Assembly: GCA_011321815.1 (NCBI GenBank)
Contig: DROS01000078.1
Coordinates: forward strand, 34,965-98,964
DNA length: 64,000 nt
Direction of reading: 5' to 3'
Source: Gammaproteobacteria bacterium
GTDB taxonomy: Bacteria > Pseudomonadota > Gammaproteobacteria > SZUA-152
In this document: positions 38,548-49,763 of the stretch, one piece after another
Position numbering within the stretch: the first letter of the stretch is position 1
Layout of the letters: each line of letters opens with the position of its first letter
The notes under the pieces: generated by a model
Seen by the model: only the letters and a program-made list of their open reading frames with translations
The model's database searches: none
What the model was told of the DNA's origin: nothing
Program-made: the position numbers and the translations under genes

Positions 38548-39315
38548 CTAAATTTCATCACCCGGTAATTGCGTCAGCACTTCGTAGCCGTCTTCGGTCA
38601 CCAGCAGTGTATGTTCCCACTGGGCGGAGAGGCTGCGGTCTTTGGTGACCACGGTCCACTTGTCCGGCATCAGTCTTACGTGGCGTTTGCCAGCGTTGAT
38701 CATGGGCTCGATGGTGAAGGTCATGCCGGGCTCCAGGATAATGCCGGTGCCTGCTTCTCCGTAGTGCAGCACTTGTGGCTCCTCGTGAAAGACTTTGCCA
38801 ATGCCGTGGCCGCAGTATTCGCGCACCACGGAAAAGTGGTTGGCTTCGGCGTGTTTTTGGATGCTGTGGCCGATGTCGCCCAGATGGATGCCGGGTTTGA
38901 TCATTTCCACGCCCAGTTTCATGCATTCGTGGCTGACACGGCACAGGCGTTCGGCGAGTATGGAGGGTTTGCCGACGACGAACATTTTGCTGGTGTCGCC
39001 ATGGTAACCGTCTTTGATAATGGTGATGTCGATGTTGACAATGTCACCATTCTTGAGCTTTTTGGCGCTGGGGATGCCGTGGCAGATCTGGTTGTTTACC
39101 GAGGTACAGATGGATTTGGGGAAACCGTGGTAGTTGAGCGGGGCAGGGATGGCCTGCTGCTCATTGATGGTGTAGTCGTGGCAGATCTGGTTCAGCTCAT
39201 TGGTGGTGATGCCGGGTTGAACGTACGGGGCAATCATGCGCAGCTGTTCCGCAGCCAATCGACCGGCTATGCGCATTTTTTCGATATCGTCAGGGGTTTT
39301 CAGGGTAATGCCCAT
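38548..39315 (-). CDS. map: Methionine aminopeptidase, type I
   Basis: Removes the initiator methionine from nascent proteins. The 255-residue protein has all five dimetal ligands: D96, D107, H170, E203 and E234, in NIDITII, YHGDTSK, CGHGIGKVFHEEP, FTIEPM and QWEHTLLV. An aggaaag site precedes the ATG. It is divergent from rpsB across a 300-base regulatory region and upstream of glnD, the conserved arrangement in this class. Confidence 0.98.
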   Translation of the reverse strand: MGITLKTPDDIEKMRIAGRLAAEQLRMIAPYVQPGITTNELNQICHDYTINEQQAIPAPLNYHGFPKSICTSVNNQICHGIPSAKKLKNGDIVNIDITIIKDGYHGDTSKMFVVGKPSILAERLCRVSHECMKLGVEMIKPGIHLGDIGHSIQKHAEANHFSVVREYCGHGIGKVFHEEPQVLHYGEAGTGIILEPGMTFTIEPMINAGKRHVRLMPDKWTVVTKDRSLSAQWEHTLLVTEDGYEVLTQLPGDEI

Positions 39316-39396
39316 AATGCTTTCCTGTTGTGCGCCAGCCGTGAAGTCAGGCGCAGTGAATTAGAGGTGTCTTTTGACCGAAATCGTTCTATCTGA

Positions 39397-39425
39397 TTGT
39401 TGAAAAAGGTCGCATATGGTATAAA
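39397..39425 (+). promoter_or_regulatory. rpsB-tsf promoter
   Basis: TTGTTG at 39397-39402 and TATAAA at 39420-39425 with a 17-base spacer. The bases after the -10 box are GC-rich (gcccgcgc), the discriminator pattern of stringently controlled ribosomal promoters. It would give a leader of about 180 bases before rpsB. Confidence 0.6.
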
Positions 39426-39431
39426 GCCCGC

Positions 39432-39615
39432 GCTGTTTTAGCAATGAGAGAGCAATCACCGGAGAAATCGGGGGAAGATGCCTTTGGGCGCTGCCCGTTT
39501 CTCTTAATCCGCACACGTATCGGCACGTGTACCAGGGTGCCCGGACCGGGGGTTTTCGGCCAGGGTTGGTACATGGGATGCGTGGAGGTTTAACCCATAC
39601 AATCAGGAGTAGCAC
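39432..39615 (+). promoter_or_regulatory. Long rpsB 5' leader, probable S2 autoregulation site
   Basis: About 180 transcribed, non-coding bases with several short GC-rich inverted repeats, for example gcacacgtatcggcacgtgt and the ccggaccgggggttttcgg region near 39540. In E. coli and relatives the rpsB leader binds ribosomal protein S2 and represses rpsB-tsf. Homology to that leader is inferred from position and length; the fold was not computed. Confidence 0.45.
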
Positions 39616-40416
39616 ATGTCTCAAGTGACCATGCGTCAAATGCTGGAGGCCGGAGTTCATTTCGGTCACCAAACCCGTTTCTGGAATCCCAAGATGGCTC
39701 CGTACATCTTTGGTGAACGTAACAAAATTCATATCGTTAACCTGGAAAAAACCCTGCCTTTGTATAAAGAGGCCACCAATTTTCTGGGCAAACTGGCTGC
39801 CGGAAAAGGCAAGGTACTGTTTGTCGGTACCAAACGCGCCGCCCGTGACAGTATCAAGGAACACGCTGATCGTGCCGGTATGCCATATGTGAACCACCGC
39901 TGGTTGGGCGGTATGCTCACCAACTTCAATACTGTCAAACGTTCCATCAAACGCCTGAAAGAGCTGGAAGCCATGGCCGCCGATGGCAGTTTTACCAAAC
40001 TCAGCAAAAAAGAAGCCCTGATGCTGACCCGCGAACAGGAAAAGCTGGAACGCAGCCTGGGTGGTATTAAGGACATGAACGGTTTGCCCGATGCCGTACT
40101 GATTGTGGATGTGGGCCATGAAAAAATTGCCGTATCCGAAGCGCGCAAGCTGGGTATTCCAGTGGTCGGCATTGTGGATACCAACACCAATCCGGATGGC
40201 GTTGATTATGTGATTCCGGGTAATGATGATGCCATGCGCGCCATCCAGCTGTATGTACGCGGCGTAGCCGATGCCATCGTGGAAAGCCGGGCCGCTGCCT
40301 TGCAGACCCGGGGCGAGGACGGCTTTGTGGAAGTGACTGCTGCTGAAGCAGCAGCGGCGGCTCCCGAGGTGGTGGCGCCTGAAGCTGCTGTACCCGCAGC
40401 CGCCGCCGCAGAATAA
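39616..40416 (+). CDS. rpsB: 30S ribosomal protein S2
   Basis: A 266-residue ribosomal protein with the S2 signatures [20 protein letters not shown] at the start and [19 protein letters not shown] in the form [19 protein letters not shown] near residue 190. The last 30 residues are a low-complexity Ala/Glu/Pro tail, longer than in E. coli S2 (241). First gene of the rpsB-tsf-pyrH-frr block. Strong aggag site 8 bases upstream. Confidence 0.99.
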   Translation: MSQVTMRQMLEAGVHFGHQTRFWNPKMAPYIFGERNKIHIVNLEKTLPLYKEATNFLGKLAAGKGKVLFVGTKRAARDSIKEHADRAGMPYVNHRWLGGMLTNFNTVKRSIKRLKELEAMAADGSFTKLSKKEALMLTREQEKLERSLGGIKDMNGLPDAVLIVDVGHEKIAVSEARKLGIPVVGIVDTNTNPDGVDYVIPGNDDAMRAIQLYVRGVADAIVESRAAALQTRGEDGFVEVTAAEAAAAAPEVVAPEAAVPAAAAAE

Positions 40417-40584
40417 TTTCTGCCGGAGCGGAGTCCTTATTTTTTGAGGACCGAAGGAACCACTAATGAAACGAAGAGATTGCTGGTCGGGTATCCACCC
40501 GTGATCTCCTGGTACGTGATGGTATGGCGTATATGCATGCCTTTGCGGGCCATCAGAATTAACGATATTTGAGGAATGACGACA

Positions 40585-41463
40585 ATGGCAATTACTGCTG
40601 CGTTAGTAAAAGAACTGCGTGAGCGTACCGGCTCCGGAATGATGGAATGCAAAAAGGCATTGGTGGAAGTGGACGGCGATATTGACGCCGCCATCGAACT
40701 GATGCGCAAAAGTGGTGCCGCCAAGGCGGACAAAAAAGCCGGACGTGTTGCGGCGGAAGGTCTGGTGGTATTCAAGGCCAGTGCTGATGGAAAAAGTGCC
40801 GCAATGGTAGAAGTGAACTGCGAAACGGATTTTGTCACCAAGGGCGATGATTTTCAGAATTTTTCAACGGCTGTGGCGCAACTCACCCTGGATCAGAAGC
40901 CGGCTGACCTTGATGCTTTGCTGGCATTGACCATGGACGATGGCGAGACTGTTGCGAATGCAACCAAAAACCTGATCGCCAAAGTGGGTGAAAACATGAA
41001 TGTGCGTCGTTTCGTGTGCAAAACCACAGACGGTGTGCTGGGTTGTTATTTGCACGGTGGCCGTATTGGCGTACTGGTAGAGTTACAGGGGGGCGATGAA
41101 GCGCTGGCCAAAGATATCGCCATGCATGTGGCGGCAAGTAACCCTGCCTGCGTATCTGAAGCGGACGTCGATCCTGAGCTGATCGAAAAAGAGAAAGCCA
41201 TTTTTGTTGCACAGGCCGCTGAAAGTGGCAAGCCACCGGAAATTATTGAAAAAATGGTGGGTGGACGCATCAAAAAATTCCTCAAGGAAATCACCCTGAC
41301 AGGGCAGCCTTTTGTGAAAAACCCGGATCAAACCGTCGAGCAGCTATTGAAAGCCGCCGGTGCGACCGTTGTCGGCTTTGACCGTTTGGAAGTGGGCGAA
41401 GGCATCGAGAAGAAAGTCGAAAACTTTGCTGAAGAGGTGATGGCGCAGGCCCAGGGCGCTTAG
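40585..41463 (+). CDS. tsf: Elongation factor Ts
   Basis: Nucleotide exchange factor for EF-Tu. The 292-residue protein begins with the family signature [20 protein letters not shown] and includes the core [12 protein letters not shown]. The ATG at 40585 is chosen because gagg lies 10 bases upstream; the in-frame ATG at 40576 is only one base from that site. The 168-base gap after rpsB contains a short gtcct/aggac hairpin around a T-run near 40434, reminiscent of the rpsB-tsf attenuator known in E. coli. Confidence 0.98.
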   Translation: MAITAALVKELRERTGSGMMECKKALVEVDGDIDAAIELMRKSGAAKADKKAGRVAAEGLVVFKASADGKSAAMVEVNCETDFVTKGDDFQNFSTAVAQLTLDQKPADLDALLALTMDDGETVANATKNLIAKVGENMNVRRFVCKTTDGVLGCYLHGGRIGVLVELQGGDEALAKDIAMHVAASNPACVSEADVDPELIEKEKAIFVAQAAESGKPPEIIEKMVGGRIKKFLKEITLTGQPFVKNPDQTVEQLLKAAGATVVGFDRLEVGEGIEKKVENFAEEVMAQAQGA

Positions 41464-41544
41464 CGCCTGGTTAGCGTTGTTATTTCAAAAAACAAAGCGC
41501 ATTGCGCCATCAACAATTATTTTATTTAAGGTACAGACCAGCGA

Positions 41545-42270
41545 ATGACAGACAAAACGGCGACGACGGTTTACAAACGAATCCTGCTTAAACTGAGTGG
41601 TGAAGCTTTAATGGGTGACGCCGAGTTTGGTATTGATCCTACCGTTATCGACCGAACCTCTGTTGAGATTACGGAGCTGGTGAATGCGGGTATCGAAGTG
41701 GCCCTGGTGATTGGCGGCGGGAATATTTTCCGTGGCGTAAGCCTCGCCGCCAGTGGCCTGAACCGTACCACCGGTGATTACATGGGCATGCTGGCCACGG
41801 TAATCAACGCACTTTCTATGCAGGATGCGCTGGAACGGCATGGCATGCAGGTGCGGGTGATGTCTGCGTTGCCCATTGATACCGTATGTGAACCTTATAT
41901 TCAGCGTCGCGCCGTGCGACATCTGGAAAAAGGCCGGGTAGTGGTTTTTGCGGCAGGCACCGGTAGTCCGTTTTTTACCACGGATTCTGCTGCCAGCCTG
42001 CGGGGTATCGAAATTGGCGCCGACGTGGTGCTGAAGGCCACCAAGGTGGATGGTGTGTATTCCGCCGACCCCATGAAAGACAAAGATGCCACACTGTACA
42101 GCGCTTTGGGTTATGACGAAGTGCTGGCCAAAGGGCTGGCGGTAATGGATGCCACGGCAATCGCCCTGTGTCGTGACCAGTCCATGCCGGTGCGTGTTTT
42201 TAACATGAATAAACCGGGCGCGCTGATGAGTATTATGCGTGGCTCAGATGAAGGTACGTTGGTCAAATAG
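41545..42270 (+). CDS. pyrH: UMP kinase
   Basis: Phosphorylates UMP to UDP for nucleotide synthesis; hexameric in bacteria. The 241-residue amino-acid-kinase-fold protein has [13 protein letters not shown], the [10 protein letters not shown] nucleotide loop, [15 protein letters not shown], and [13 protein letters not shown]. Order tsf-pyrH-frr-uppS is conserved across bacteria. Confidence 0.98.
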   Translation: MTDKTATTVYKRILLKLSGEALMGDAEFGIDPTVIDRTSVEITELVNAGIEVALVIGGGNIFRGVSLAASGLNRTTGDYMGMLATVINALSMQDALERHGMQVRVMSALPIDTVCEPYIQRRAVRHLEKGRVVVFAAGTGSPFFTTDSAASLRGIEIGADVVLKATKVDGVYSADPMKDKDATLYSALGYDEVLAKGLAVMDATAIALCRDQSMPVRVFNMNKPGALMSIMRGSDEGTLVK

Positions 42271-42353
42271 AACTCAGAAACGGGTATGGAATAGCGGCAT
42301 AAATTGCTCCGTGCACTTTCTTTGGCAGACACAGGTTAAATCAGGTAAAGCAA

Positions 42354-42911
42354 ATGATTGACGAAATTCAGCAGGATGCAGATATCCGCATGGGAAAAAG
42401 CATTGAAGCTCTGAAAAATGCATTGAGAAAACTGCGCACCGGACGGGCGCATACCAGCTTGCTGGATCACGTTACTGTGGATTATTACGGTACAGAAACA
42501 GCATTGAATCAGGTGGCCACGGTAAATGTTGTCGATGCCCGCATGTTGACAGTGACCCCCTGGGAAAAAAATATGGTACAGGCTGTGGAAAAAGCCATTA
42601 TGACTTCTGATCTGGGTTTGAATCCGGCAACGTCGGGCACCGTGATTCGTGTGCCTCTGCCTGCACTGACAGAAGAACGCCGTCGTGACATGACCAAAAT
42701 AGTGCGCGCCGAAGGTGAGCATGCCAAAGTGGCAATTCGCAATATTCGTCGTGATGCCAACAGTGATTTCAAGGAGCTGTTAAAAGAAAAGGACATCACC
42801 GAAGATGAAGAACGCCAGGCCGAAGCCGCCATTCAAAAATTAACGGACAAACGAATCGCTGAAGTGGACGTATTGCTGGAGGCAAAAGAAAAAGATTTGA
42901 TGGAATTGTAA
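42354..42911 (+). CDS. frr: Ribosome recycling factor
   Basis: Splits post-termination ribosomes with EF-G. The 185-residue protein matches the family length and has [14 protein letters not shown], the [15 protein letters not shown] hinge segment and [11 protein letters not shown]. 83 bases after pyrH. Confidence 0.98.
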   Translation: MIDEIQQDADIRMGKSIEALKNALRKLRTGRAHTSLLDHVTVDYYGTETALNQVATVNVVDARMLTVTPWEKNMVQAVEKAIMTSDLGLNPATSGTVIRVPLPALTEERRRDMTKIVRAEGEHAKVAIRNIRRDANSDFKELLKEKDITEDEERQAEAAIQKLTDKRIAEVDVLLEAKEKDLMEL

Positions 42912-43026
42912 TTTTCCTCCTGTTTGTTACTGACCCTTATTTGATTAGTGAGCCCACTGTGTTGCCACGCCATCCTCTTTTTATACAATTTGTCGCTCAA
43001 CAGCGTATCCATGATGCAGGTTTGTG

Positions 43027-43830
43027 ATGGCAAACGATACTTCCCCTGATACACCTTCCCCCACTCTTTCTGACGGGGAGCAAAACATTCCCCGGCATGT
43101 TGCCATTATTATGGACGGCAATGGACGCTGGGCGGAAAAACGTCATCAACCTCGTATTATGGGTCACCGTGCCGGTGTGGAAGCGGTGCGTGGTGTAGTG
43201 GAGGGTTGCTCGAAAAAAGGGGTTGAAGTGTTGACCCTGTTTGCCTTTAGCAGTGAAAACTGGCGCCGCCCAAAACAGGAGGTGAGCCTGCTCATGGAAT
43301 TGTTCATGACGGCGTTGGGACGGGAGGTGAAGCGTCTGCACAAAAACAATGTACGCCTGCGGGTCATTGGTGACATCAAGGGATTCAATAAGGCACTACA
43401 AAAGCGTATTGCCAAAGCGCAGACACTCACACAGGAAAATACCGGGCTGACCGTTGTCGTGGCGGCCAACTATGGGGGGCGCTGGGATATTACCCAGGCA
43501 GCAAAACATCTCGCGGCCCAGGTGCAGGCAGGCGAGTTGAGTGTGGAAGACATTACGCCGGAACACATGGCTGATGGTATGTCACTGGCCGATTTGCCGG
43601 AACCAGATTTGTTTATTCGCACCGGCGGTGAAAGCCGTATCAGCAATTTTTTGTTATGGCAGTTAGCCTATACCGAATTTTATTTCAGCGATATTTTATG
43701 GCCGGATTTTAACCGCGATGCGTTGGATGATGCCATTGCTTCGTTTGCCACCCGGCAGCGCCGTTTTGGCCGCACCGGCCAACAGGTCGAACAGAGCAAA
43801 GCCAACGCAACGTTGGAAAAAACATGCTGA
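43027..43830 (+). CDS. uppS: Undecaprenyl diphosphate synthase
   Basis: Makes the C55 lipid carrier for peptidoglycan and other envelope polymers by cis-condensation of isopentenyl diphosphate. The 267-residue protein has [13 protein letters not shown] with the catalytic aspartate, [11 protein letters not shown], and [19 protein letters not shown]. The ATG at 43027 is taken; a GTG directly before it is equally possible. The end overlaps cdsA by 7 bases. Confidence 0.98.
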   Translation: MANDTSPDTPSPTLSDGEQNIPRHVAIIMDGNGRWAEKRHQPRIMGHRAGVEAVRGVVEGCSKKGVEVLTLFAFSSENWRRPKQEVSLLMELFMTALGREVKRLHKNNVRLRVIGDIKGFNKALQKRIAKAQTLTQENTGLTVVVAANYGGRWDITQAAKHLAAQVQAGELSVEDITPEHMADGMSLADLPEPDLFIRTGGESRISNFLLWQLAYTEFYFSDILWPDFNRDALDDAIASFATRQRRFGRTGQQVEQSKANATLEKTC

Positions 43831-44678
43831 AACAGCGCCTGATTACAGCCGCCATTCTGGTGCCTTTGGTGGTATGGGGTATTCTGCGCCTGCCAACACC
43901 TTATCTTGCCCTGGTGCTTGCCCTGTTTATTGTGCAGGGCGCCTGGGAATGGACGGGTTTTATGCAGTTGAAAGTGCTTTGGCAGCGCCTTCTCTATGTT
44001 GTGGTGGTGACGCTTGGCCTGGCCTGTATCTGGTTTTTTCAGCAAGACGCTTTTTTGGCTGGCGCCAATAGCGACTGGCTTGCGTTGCCCCTACTGAGTT
44101 TGTTTTGGTGGTTGCTGGCAACGGTATGGGTGCTGAGTTATCCGCGTATGCTACGCCGATGGTCATCACCCGCAGTGCTGGCGTTGATTGGCCTGCTGGT
44201 GTTGTTGCCAACCTGGCTGGCTGTGGTGGGGTTGCACGCCAGTGGTGAGCAGGGGCCCTTGTTGGTGATGTATCTGCTGAGCCTTATCTGGGTAGCTGAT
44301 TCCGGCGCCTATTTTGGTGGCCGCGCCTGGGGCAGGCGCAAGCTGGCCCCGGCGGTGAGTCCGGGGAAGACCTGGGAGGGGGTGGGCAGTGCAGTGGCGG
44401 TCAGCACCGTTTATGCCATTGCGGCGGCCCTGGTTTTGGGGCTGCCCGGGAACCTGTGGCTGGTATTTATTGTCTTGTCGCTGGTGACGGTTGTTTTTTC
44501 CGTATTAGGGGATCTCACCGAAAGCATGTTTAAACGCCACGCAGGAATCAAGGACAGTGGCGCCTTGCTGCCAGGACACGGTGGTGTGCTGGATCGTATC
44601 GACAGCGTCACCGCAGCGGCGCCTGTTTTTGTGACAGGGCTTTGGTTGACAGGGTTAACCGGAACCAGTGTGACATGA
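43824..44678 (+). CDS. cdsA: Phosphatidate cytidylyltransferase
   Basis: Inner-membrane enzyme making CDP-diacylglycerol, the precursor of all phospholipids. The 284-residue protein has about eight membrane segments, [13 protein letters not shown], and the C-terminal CDP-DAG synthase signature containing [10 protein letters not shown] and GGVLDRIDS. Overlaps uppS by 7 bases and dxr by 4 (ATGA). Confidence 0.97.
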   Translation: MLKQRLITAAILVPLVVWGILRLPTPYLALVLALFIVQGAWEWTGFMQLKVLWQRLLYVVVVTLGLACIWFFQQDAFLAGANSDWLALPLLSLFWWLLATVWVLSYPRMLRRWSSPAVLALIGLLVLLPTWLAVVGLHASGEQGPLLVMYLLSLIWVADSGAYFGGRAWGRRKLAPAVSPGKTWEGVGSAVAVSTVYAIAAALVLGLPGNLWLVFIVLSLVTVVFSVLGDLTESMFKRHAGIKDSGALLPGHGGVLDRIDSVTAAAPVFVTGLWLTGLTGTSVT

Positions 44679-45895
44679 TGGCCGTTATTCCCACGGGCCC
44701 GATAGGTGTCACCATTCTGGGAGCGACCGGCTCCATTGGCGTCAGTACGCTGGATGTTATCGCCCGGCATCCTGATCGTTATCGTGTGGTGGCATTGACT
44801 GCGAACACACAAGTGGACCGGCTTTTTGAGCAATGCCGCGCTTTCGCGCCGGAGTATGTTGTGTTGGCGGATACGCATGCCGCAGAACAGATGCAACCAA
44901 GACTGCGTGCCGCAGGGCTGGAAACCACCGTGTTAAGCGGCGTGGATGGTCTGGAGACGGTGGCGGCACTGAAACAAGCCCAACAGGTAATGGCAGCCAT
45001 TGTCGGTGCTGCCGGGCTGCGCCCGACCATGGCTGCTGCGCAGGCCGGAAAACGTATTCTGCTGGCGAATAAGGAAGCGTTGGTGATGTCGGGGAAAATA
45101 TTAATGGATGCCGTGCGGGAAAACGCGGCTGAGTTATTACCCATCGACAGCGAACATAATGCCATTTTTCAAAGCCTGCCCGGCGGGTATTCCTGCGCAC
45201 AAGCGCCGCGCGAGTTACAGGCAATGGGGGTGCAGAAAATATTGTTGACGGCATCGGGAGGACCATTTCGTACAATGGACAAAACCCGACTGGAATCAGT
45301 GACCCCGGAGCAGGCCTGCGCACATCCCAATTGGCGTATGGGACAAAAAATTTCTGTGGATTCTGCCACGATGATGAACAAGGGGCTGGAAGTCATTGAG
45401 GCATGCTGGTTGTTTAACACCCGGCCGGAACAGATTCAGGTAGTGATTCATCCGCAAAGCATTGTGCATTCCATGGTGAGTTATAACGACGGTTCTGTTT
45501 TGGCGCAGCTGGGTAATCCAGACATGCGCACTCCCATTGCCCATGCCATGGCATGGCCGGAACGTATGGCATCGGGGGTTGCCGCACTGGATTTGTTTGA
45601 TGTGGCGCAACTGGATTTTGAAAAGCCGGATACGGAGCGTTTCCCATGTTTGCAACTGGCTTATACCGCCGGTGAAACGGGTGGCACCGGTCCTGCGATT
45701 TTGAATGCGGCCAATGAGGTCGCCGTACAAAGTTTTCTGGATAAAAAAATGAGTTTTACAGATATTCCCCGGATTATTTCCAGGACCATGGAGCAAACCA
45801 CAATTGAAAATGGCGAAACCCTGGAAACAATATTGGCTGCGGATTACGCGGCACGTGAAATGGCACGGGCATTAGTGTCAGGTAATTTGAAATGA
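44675..45895 (+). CDS. dxr: 1-deoxy-D-xylulose 5-phosphate reductoisomerase
   Basis: Second step of the MEP isoprenoid pathway, supplying UppS. The 406-residue protein has the NADPH loop [37 protein letters not shown] with metal and substrate residues, and LTASGGPFR. The ATG at 44675 overlaps the cdsA stop in ATGA form. Coupled by a further 4-base overlap to rseP. Confidence 0.98.
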   Translation: MMAVIPTGPIGVTILGATGSIGVSTLDVIARHPDRYRVVALTANTQVDRLFEQCRAFAPEYVVLADTHAAEQMQPRLRAAGLETTVLSGVDGLETVAALKQAQQVMAAIVGAAGLRPTMAAAQAGKRILLANKEALVMSGKILMDAVRENAAELLPIDSEHNAIFQSLPGGYSCAQAPRELQAMGVQKILLTASGGPFRTMDKTRLESVTPEQACAHPNWRMGQKISVDSATMMNKGLEVIEACWLFNTRPEQIQVVIHPQSIVHSMVSYNDGSVLAQLGNPDMRTPIAHAMAWPERMASGVAALDLFDVAQLDFEKPDTERFPCLQLAYTAGETGGTGPAILNAANEVAVQSFLDKKMSFTDIPRIISRTMEQTTIENGETLETILAADYAAREMARALVSGNLK

Positions 45896-47259
45896 GCACA
45901 TTTATTACTTCAACGCTGGCGCTGATTGTTACCCTGGGCCTGTTGATTGCCTTTCATGAGTTTGGTCATTATTGGACAGCGCGCAAGCTGGGTGTGAAGG
46001 TGCTGCGCTTTTCAATTGGCTTTGGCAAGCCATTATGGTTGCGGCGCTACGGGCCTGACCAGACAGAATATGTTATCGCTGCCTTCCCATTGGGTGGTTT
46101 TGTGAAGATGCTCGACGAGCGTGAAGGCGAGGTGCCGGAGGAGGAAGCGCACCGCGCCTTTAACCGACAGTCAGTATGGCGCCGTTTCGCCATTGTGGCG
46201 GCGGGGCCGGTTTTCAATTTCATTTTTGCAGTGCTGGCTTTCTGGCTGATGTACCTGATTGGTGTGCCGGGCGTTGCGCCGATTATTGGTGAAGTGAAAC
46301 CGGACAGCGCGGCTGCGGTGGCGGGCTTTCATGTGGGGGATCGTATTACCGAAGTAAACGGTACACAAACGCCCACCTGGGCGGTAGTGCGCATCAATAT
46401 GCTGGATGCGGCGCTGGATGATGATGACATTGCGTTGCGTGTACAGGACGCCGATGGTAATGCACAACGTTTACAGTTATCGCTGGATGGCGTGCCTGCT
46501 GAAGTCAGACAAAAAAACCTGTTGAGGCATTTGGGTATTTCACCTGTACGTCCAGAGCTGCCTGCGACATTGGGAACACTGTCGCCCGATGGACCTGCCG
46601 CATTGTCGGGGCTTAAAACAGGTGACCACATTTTGCGTGTAAACGGTGAAATACTGGCAGACTGGATGGCCTTTGTGGATGTGGTGCGCGCACATCCTGA
46701 TACGGAGCTGGATGTTGAATTTGAGCGCGATGGTGTTGTGCAGTCGCTCACGGTAAAAACGGCCAGTAAAGAAACGGACACAGAGATCATTGGCCGTATT
46801 GGTGCAGCACCGGCGCCGCCAGGGCCACTGCCGCCGGAACTTATGGCGCGCGAAGAATATTCCCTGTTTGAAGGGGTGACCGTTGCAATGGCAAAAACCT
46901 GGCAGCTGTCTGCATTAACACTGCGCATGATCGGAAAAATGATTGTGGGTGAGGTGTCAGTCAAAAATCTCAGTGGTCCGATTACAATCGCCACCTATGC
47001 TGGTTATACCGCAAGTGCCGGTATTACCGCTTTTTTATATTTTCTTGCGGTGGTCAGCATCAGTCTGGGAGTGCTTAATCTGTTACCCGTACCACTACTG
47101 GATGGTGGTCACCTGATGTATTACCTGGTGGAAATGGTGAAGGGAAAACCTCTGTCGGATGCGGTGCAACTCAAGCTGCAACATATCGGCATTGCCTTTT
47201 TGTTTATGTTGATGAGTCTGGCGTTGTATAACGATGTCATGCGCCTGTTTGCAGATTGA
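45892..47259 (+). CDS. rseP: Site-2 zinc protease RseP
   Basis: Intramembrane metalloprotease that cleaves anti-sigma factor RseA after DegS, releasing sigma-E, and clears signal-peptide remnants. The 455-residue protein has the zinc motif HEFGH in the first helix, two periplasmic PDZ domains (around residues 115-190 and 205-290) and LDGGHL in a late helix. It starts 4 bases inside dxr and leads into bamA, linking envelope-stress signalling to outer-membrane assembly. Confidence 0.97.
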   Translation: MSTFITSTLALIVTLGLLIAFHEFGHYWTARKLGVKVLRFSIGFGKPLWLRRYGPDQTEYVIAAFPLGGFVKMLDEREGEVPEEEAHRAFNRQSVWRRFAIVAAGPVFNFIFAVLAFWLMYLIGVPGVAPIIGEVKPDSAAAVAGFHVGDRITEVNGTQTPTWAVVRINMLDAALDDDDIALRVQDADGNAQRLQLSLDGVPAEVRQKNLLRHLGISPVRPELPATLGTLSPDGPAALSGLKTGDHILRVNGEILADWMAFVDVVRAHPDTELDVEFERDGVVQSLTVKTASKETDTEIIGRIGAAPAPPGPLPPELMAREEYSLFEGVTVAMAKTWQLSALTLRMIGKMIVGEVSVKNLSGPITIATYAGYTASAGITAFLYFLAVVSISLGVLNLLPVPLLDGGHLMYYLVEMVKGKPLSDAVQLKLQHIGIAFLFMLMSLALYNDVMRLFAD

Positions 47260-47290
47260 TGGTTGTTTTCGGATAGTCTGAGGTAAAAAA

Positions 47291-49597
47291 TTGAGCATTG
47301 TTTTATATAAAAGATGGCAGTGTTTGGTGAGTGTGATTCTGTTCGCTGCACTAAGCGGATCGGCGTGGGCATTTGAACGGTTTGTCGTGCAAGACATTCA
47401 GGTTGTGGGTTTGCAACGCATTTCTTTGGGTACCACATTTAACTATTTGCCCATCAAGGTTGGAGAAACGCTGGACGATGCCGGGGCAAGCGCGGTTATT
47501 CAGGCCTTATACAAAACCGGTTTTTTTGAAGACATTCAATTGGCGCGTGAAGGTGATGTGCTGATTATTCATGTTGAAGAGCGCCCCTCAATTGCCAAGA
47601 TCGAAGTTTTTGGTAATGAAGACCTGGATACAGAAGACCTTAATGCCGCACTGAAAACCATCGGCCTGACGGAAGGACGTATTTTTAATCGTTCACTGCT
47701 GGATCAGATTGAACAGGAGCTGCATCAACAGTATTTCAGCCTGGGTAAATACGGTGTAAAAATTGAAACCCAGCTGAAAAACCTGAAGCGCAATCGTGTT
47801 GAGATCACCATTGATATTGATGAAGGTGATGCCGCAAAAATAAAACAGATCAATATTATCGGCTCACACAAGTTTGATGAAATGAAGCTGTTGGACAAAT
47901 TTGAACTTTCTACGCCAACCATGTGGTCGGATATTTCCGGCAGTGGGAAATATTCCAAACAGGAATTGCTGGGTGACCTGGAAAAACTACGCTCTTATTA
48001 TCTTGATCGCGGTTACCTGCATTTTTCCATTGATTCCACACAGGTTTCCATTACGCCGGACAAGCGCGATGTTTACATCAGTATTAATGTCACTGAAGGT
48101 GAGCAGTATACCGTCAGTAAGGTTACGATAAGCGGCAATATGGTGGTGCCAAAAGAGGAACTGCGTCAATTGCTCACCGTGCAGGCGGGTGATATTTTTT
48201 CCCGGCGTGCTGTTGCGGAATCGGGTAACAATCTTAGTCAGCGCCTGGGAATAGATGGTTATGCTTTTGCCAATGTGAACTCGGTGCCGGATGTTGATGA
48301 AAAAAACCGTACCATCGCGTTAAATTTTGTTGTGGACCCTGGCCACCGGGTATATGTGCGGCGGATCAATATTACCGGCAATACAAAAACACGCGATGGT
48401 GTGGTGCGGCGTGAAGTCCGGCAAATGGAGGGTGGTTGGTTATCATCGCCCTTGGTGGAGCGCTCAAAAATTCGTTTGCAGAAGCTGGGTTTCTTTGACT
48501 CAGTGAATGTGGAAACACCAGCAGTACCCGGCACCAAAGACCAGGTTGATCTAAACTTTGATGTGACCGAAGGTTCTACCGGAAACTTCACGGCGGGTTT
48601 GGGTTATGGCAATACACAGGGCTTGCTGTTTAATCTGAGCGTGACGCTGAATAATTTTCTGGGCACGGGGAAACGGGTCAGTACTGAAATTAATAACAGC
48701 AGGGTAAATACGATATACCGTATAAATTATACCAACCCCTATTACACTGTTGATGGTATCAGTCGCGGGTTTAGTTTGTATTCGCGCTCAACTAATGCCA
48801 GAAATGCGAATCTGGTAAATTTCTCAACAGACACCTATGGCGGCAGTATGAACTTCGGCTTCCCGATCAGTGAATACAATCGTGCATCCTGGAGTCTGGG
48901 CTTTGAGAATACGCGCCTGGATATTAATGAATTAACGGCGCCCGAGTCATATCAGAAGTGGGTGGATGCGAATGGCGATAACTATGACTCTATTACTACA
49001 ACAGTGAGCTGGTCGCATGATACCCGCAACCGGGCCATTTTCCCGGACAGTGGTTATTACAGTTTATTGTCGGCTGATATTGCGGTGCCTGGCGGTGATC
49101 TTGAATATTACAAGCTGAACATCCGCCAGAAATATTATATCCCGCTGGCGAAAGGCACCAGCCTGTTTTTTGGGGCAGACCTGGGCTATGGCGAGGGTTA
49201 CGGCGGTACCTCAGCACTGCCGTTTTACAAAAACTATTATGCAGGTGGTGGGCGTTCGGTGCGTGGATACCGGGGAAATACTCTGGGGCCGCGTGATCCT
49301 ACTTCGAACAGGCCGTTGGGTGGGCCGATTAAAATCGTGACGCATGTGGAGCTGTTTTTTCCATCACCCTTTGCAGAAGCGGAACGCAGCTTTCGTTTGA
49401 GCACCTTTTTTGATGCAGGTAACGTCTTTGAGTCGAGACAGATGATTCGAGATGAAGGGTTGCGTTCTTCATACGGTGTTTCTGCTATCTGGCTGACCCC
49501 CGTCGGCGCGTTGACCTTTAGTTGGGGCTGGGCCATTAATGCCAAACCGGACGACCGGACCGAGTCATTCCAGTTCTCCATTGGTACGCCGTTTTAG
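47291..49597 (+). CDS. bamA: Outer-membrane protein assembly factor BamA
   Basis: Core of the machine that inserts beta-barrels into the outer membrane. The 768-residue precursor has a signal peptide ending near GSAWAF, five POTRA repeats to about residue 425 (first: FVVQDIQVVGLQRIS), and a 16-strand barrel containing GGGRSVRGYRGNTLGPRD with the VRGY lid motif and a C-terminal aromatic-ended strand (QFSIGTPF). The start is TTG at 47291 with gaggt 7 bases upstream. Confidence 0.98.
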   Translation: MSIVLYKRWQCLVSVILFAALSGSAWAFERFVVQDIQVVGLQRISLGTTFNYLPIKVGETLDDAGASAVIQALYKTGFFEDIQLAREGDVLIIHVEERPSIAKIEVFGNEDLDTEDLNAALKTIGLTEGRIFNRSLLDQIEQELHQQYFSLGKYGVKIETQLKNLKRNRVEITIDIDEGDAAKIKQINIIGSHKFDEMKLLDKFELSTPTMWSDISGSGKYSKQELLGDLEKLRSYYLDRGYLHFSIDSTQVSITPDKRDVYISINVTEGEQYTVSKVTISGNMVVPKEELRQLLTVQAGDIFSRRAVAESGNNLSQRLGIDGYAFANVNSVPDVDEKNRTIALNFVVDPGHRVYVRRINITGNTKTRDGVVRREVRQMEGGWLSSPLVERSKIRLQKLGFFDSVNVETPAVPGTKDQVDLNFDVTEGSTGNFTAGLGYGNTQGLLFNLSVTLNNFLGTGKRVSTEINNSRVNTIYRINYTNPYYTVDGISRGFSLYSRSTNARNANLVNFSTDTYGGSMNFGFPISEYNRASWSLGFENTRLDINELTAPESYQKWVDANGDNYDSITTTVSWSHDTRNRAIFPDSGYYSLLSADIAVPGGDLEYYKLNIRQKYYIPLAKGTSLFFGADLGYGEGYGGTSALPFYKNYYAGGGRSVRGYRGNTLGPRDPTSNRPLGGPIKIVTHVELFFPSPFAEAERSFRLSTFFDAGNVFESRQMIRDEGLRSSYGVSAIWLTPVGALTFSWGWAINAKPDDRTESFQFSIGTPF

Positions 49598-49763
49598 GCT
49601 TCACCAACGGGAGGCGCTTAGCGGCATAAATCCGCTGGACAGGCGTGGAAACAGTATAAAACTGCAAAATTATTCAGGCATTGGGTCTGGCAGTGTTTCG
49701 TGGCATCATAGCGGGATATCAGGAGCAGGGTTGCTCGTTATCAACTGTATGTGAGTGGAGATT

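Noticed and set aside
38569..39396. 275-codon frame antisense to map
   Set aside because: map has all its metal ligands on the other strand; this is its shadow.
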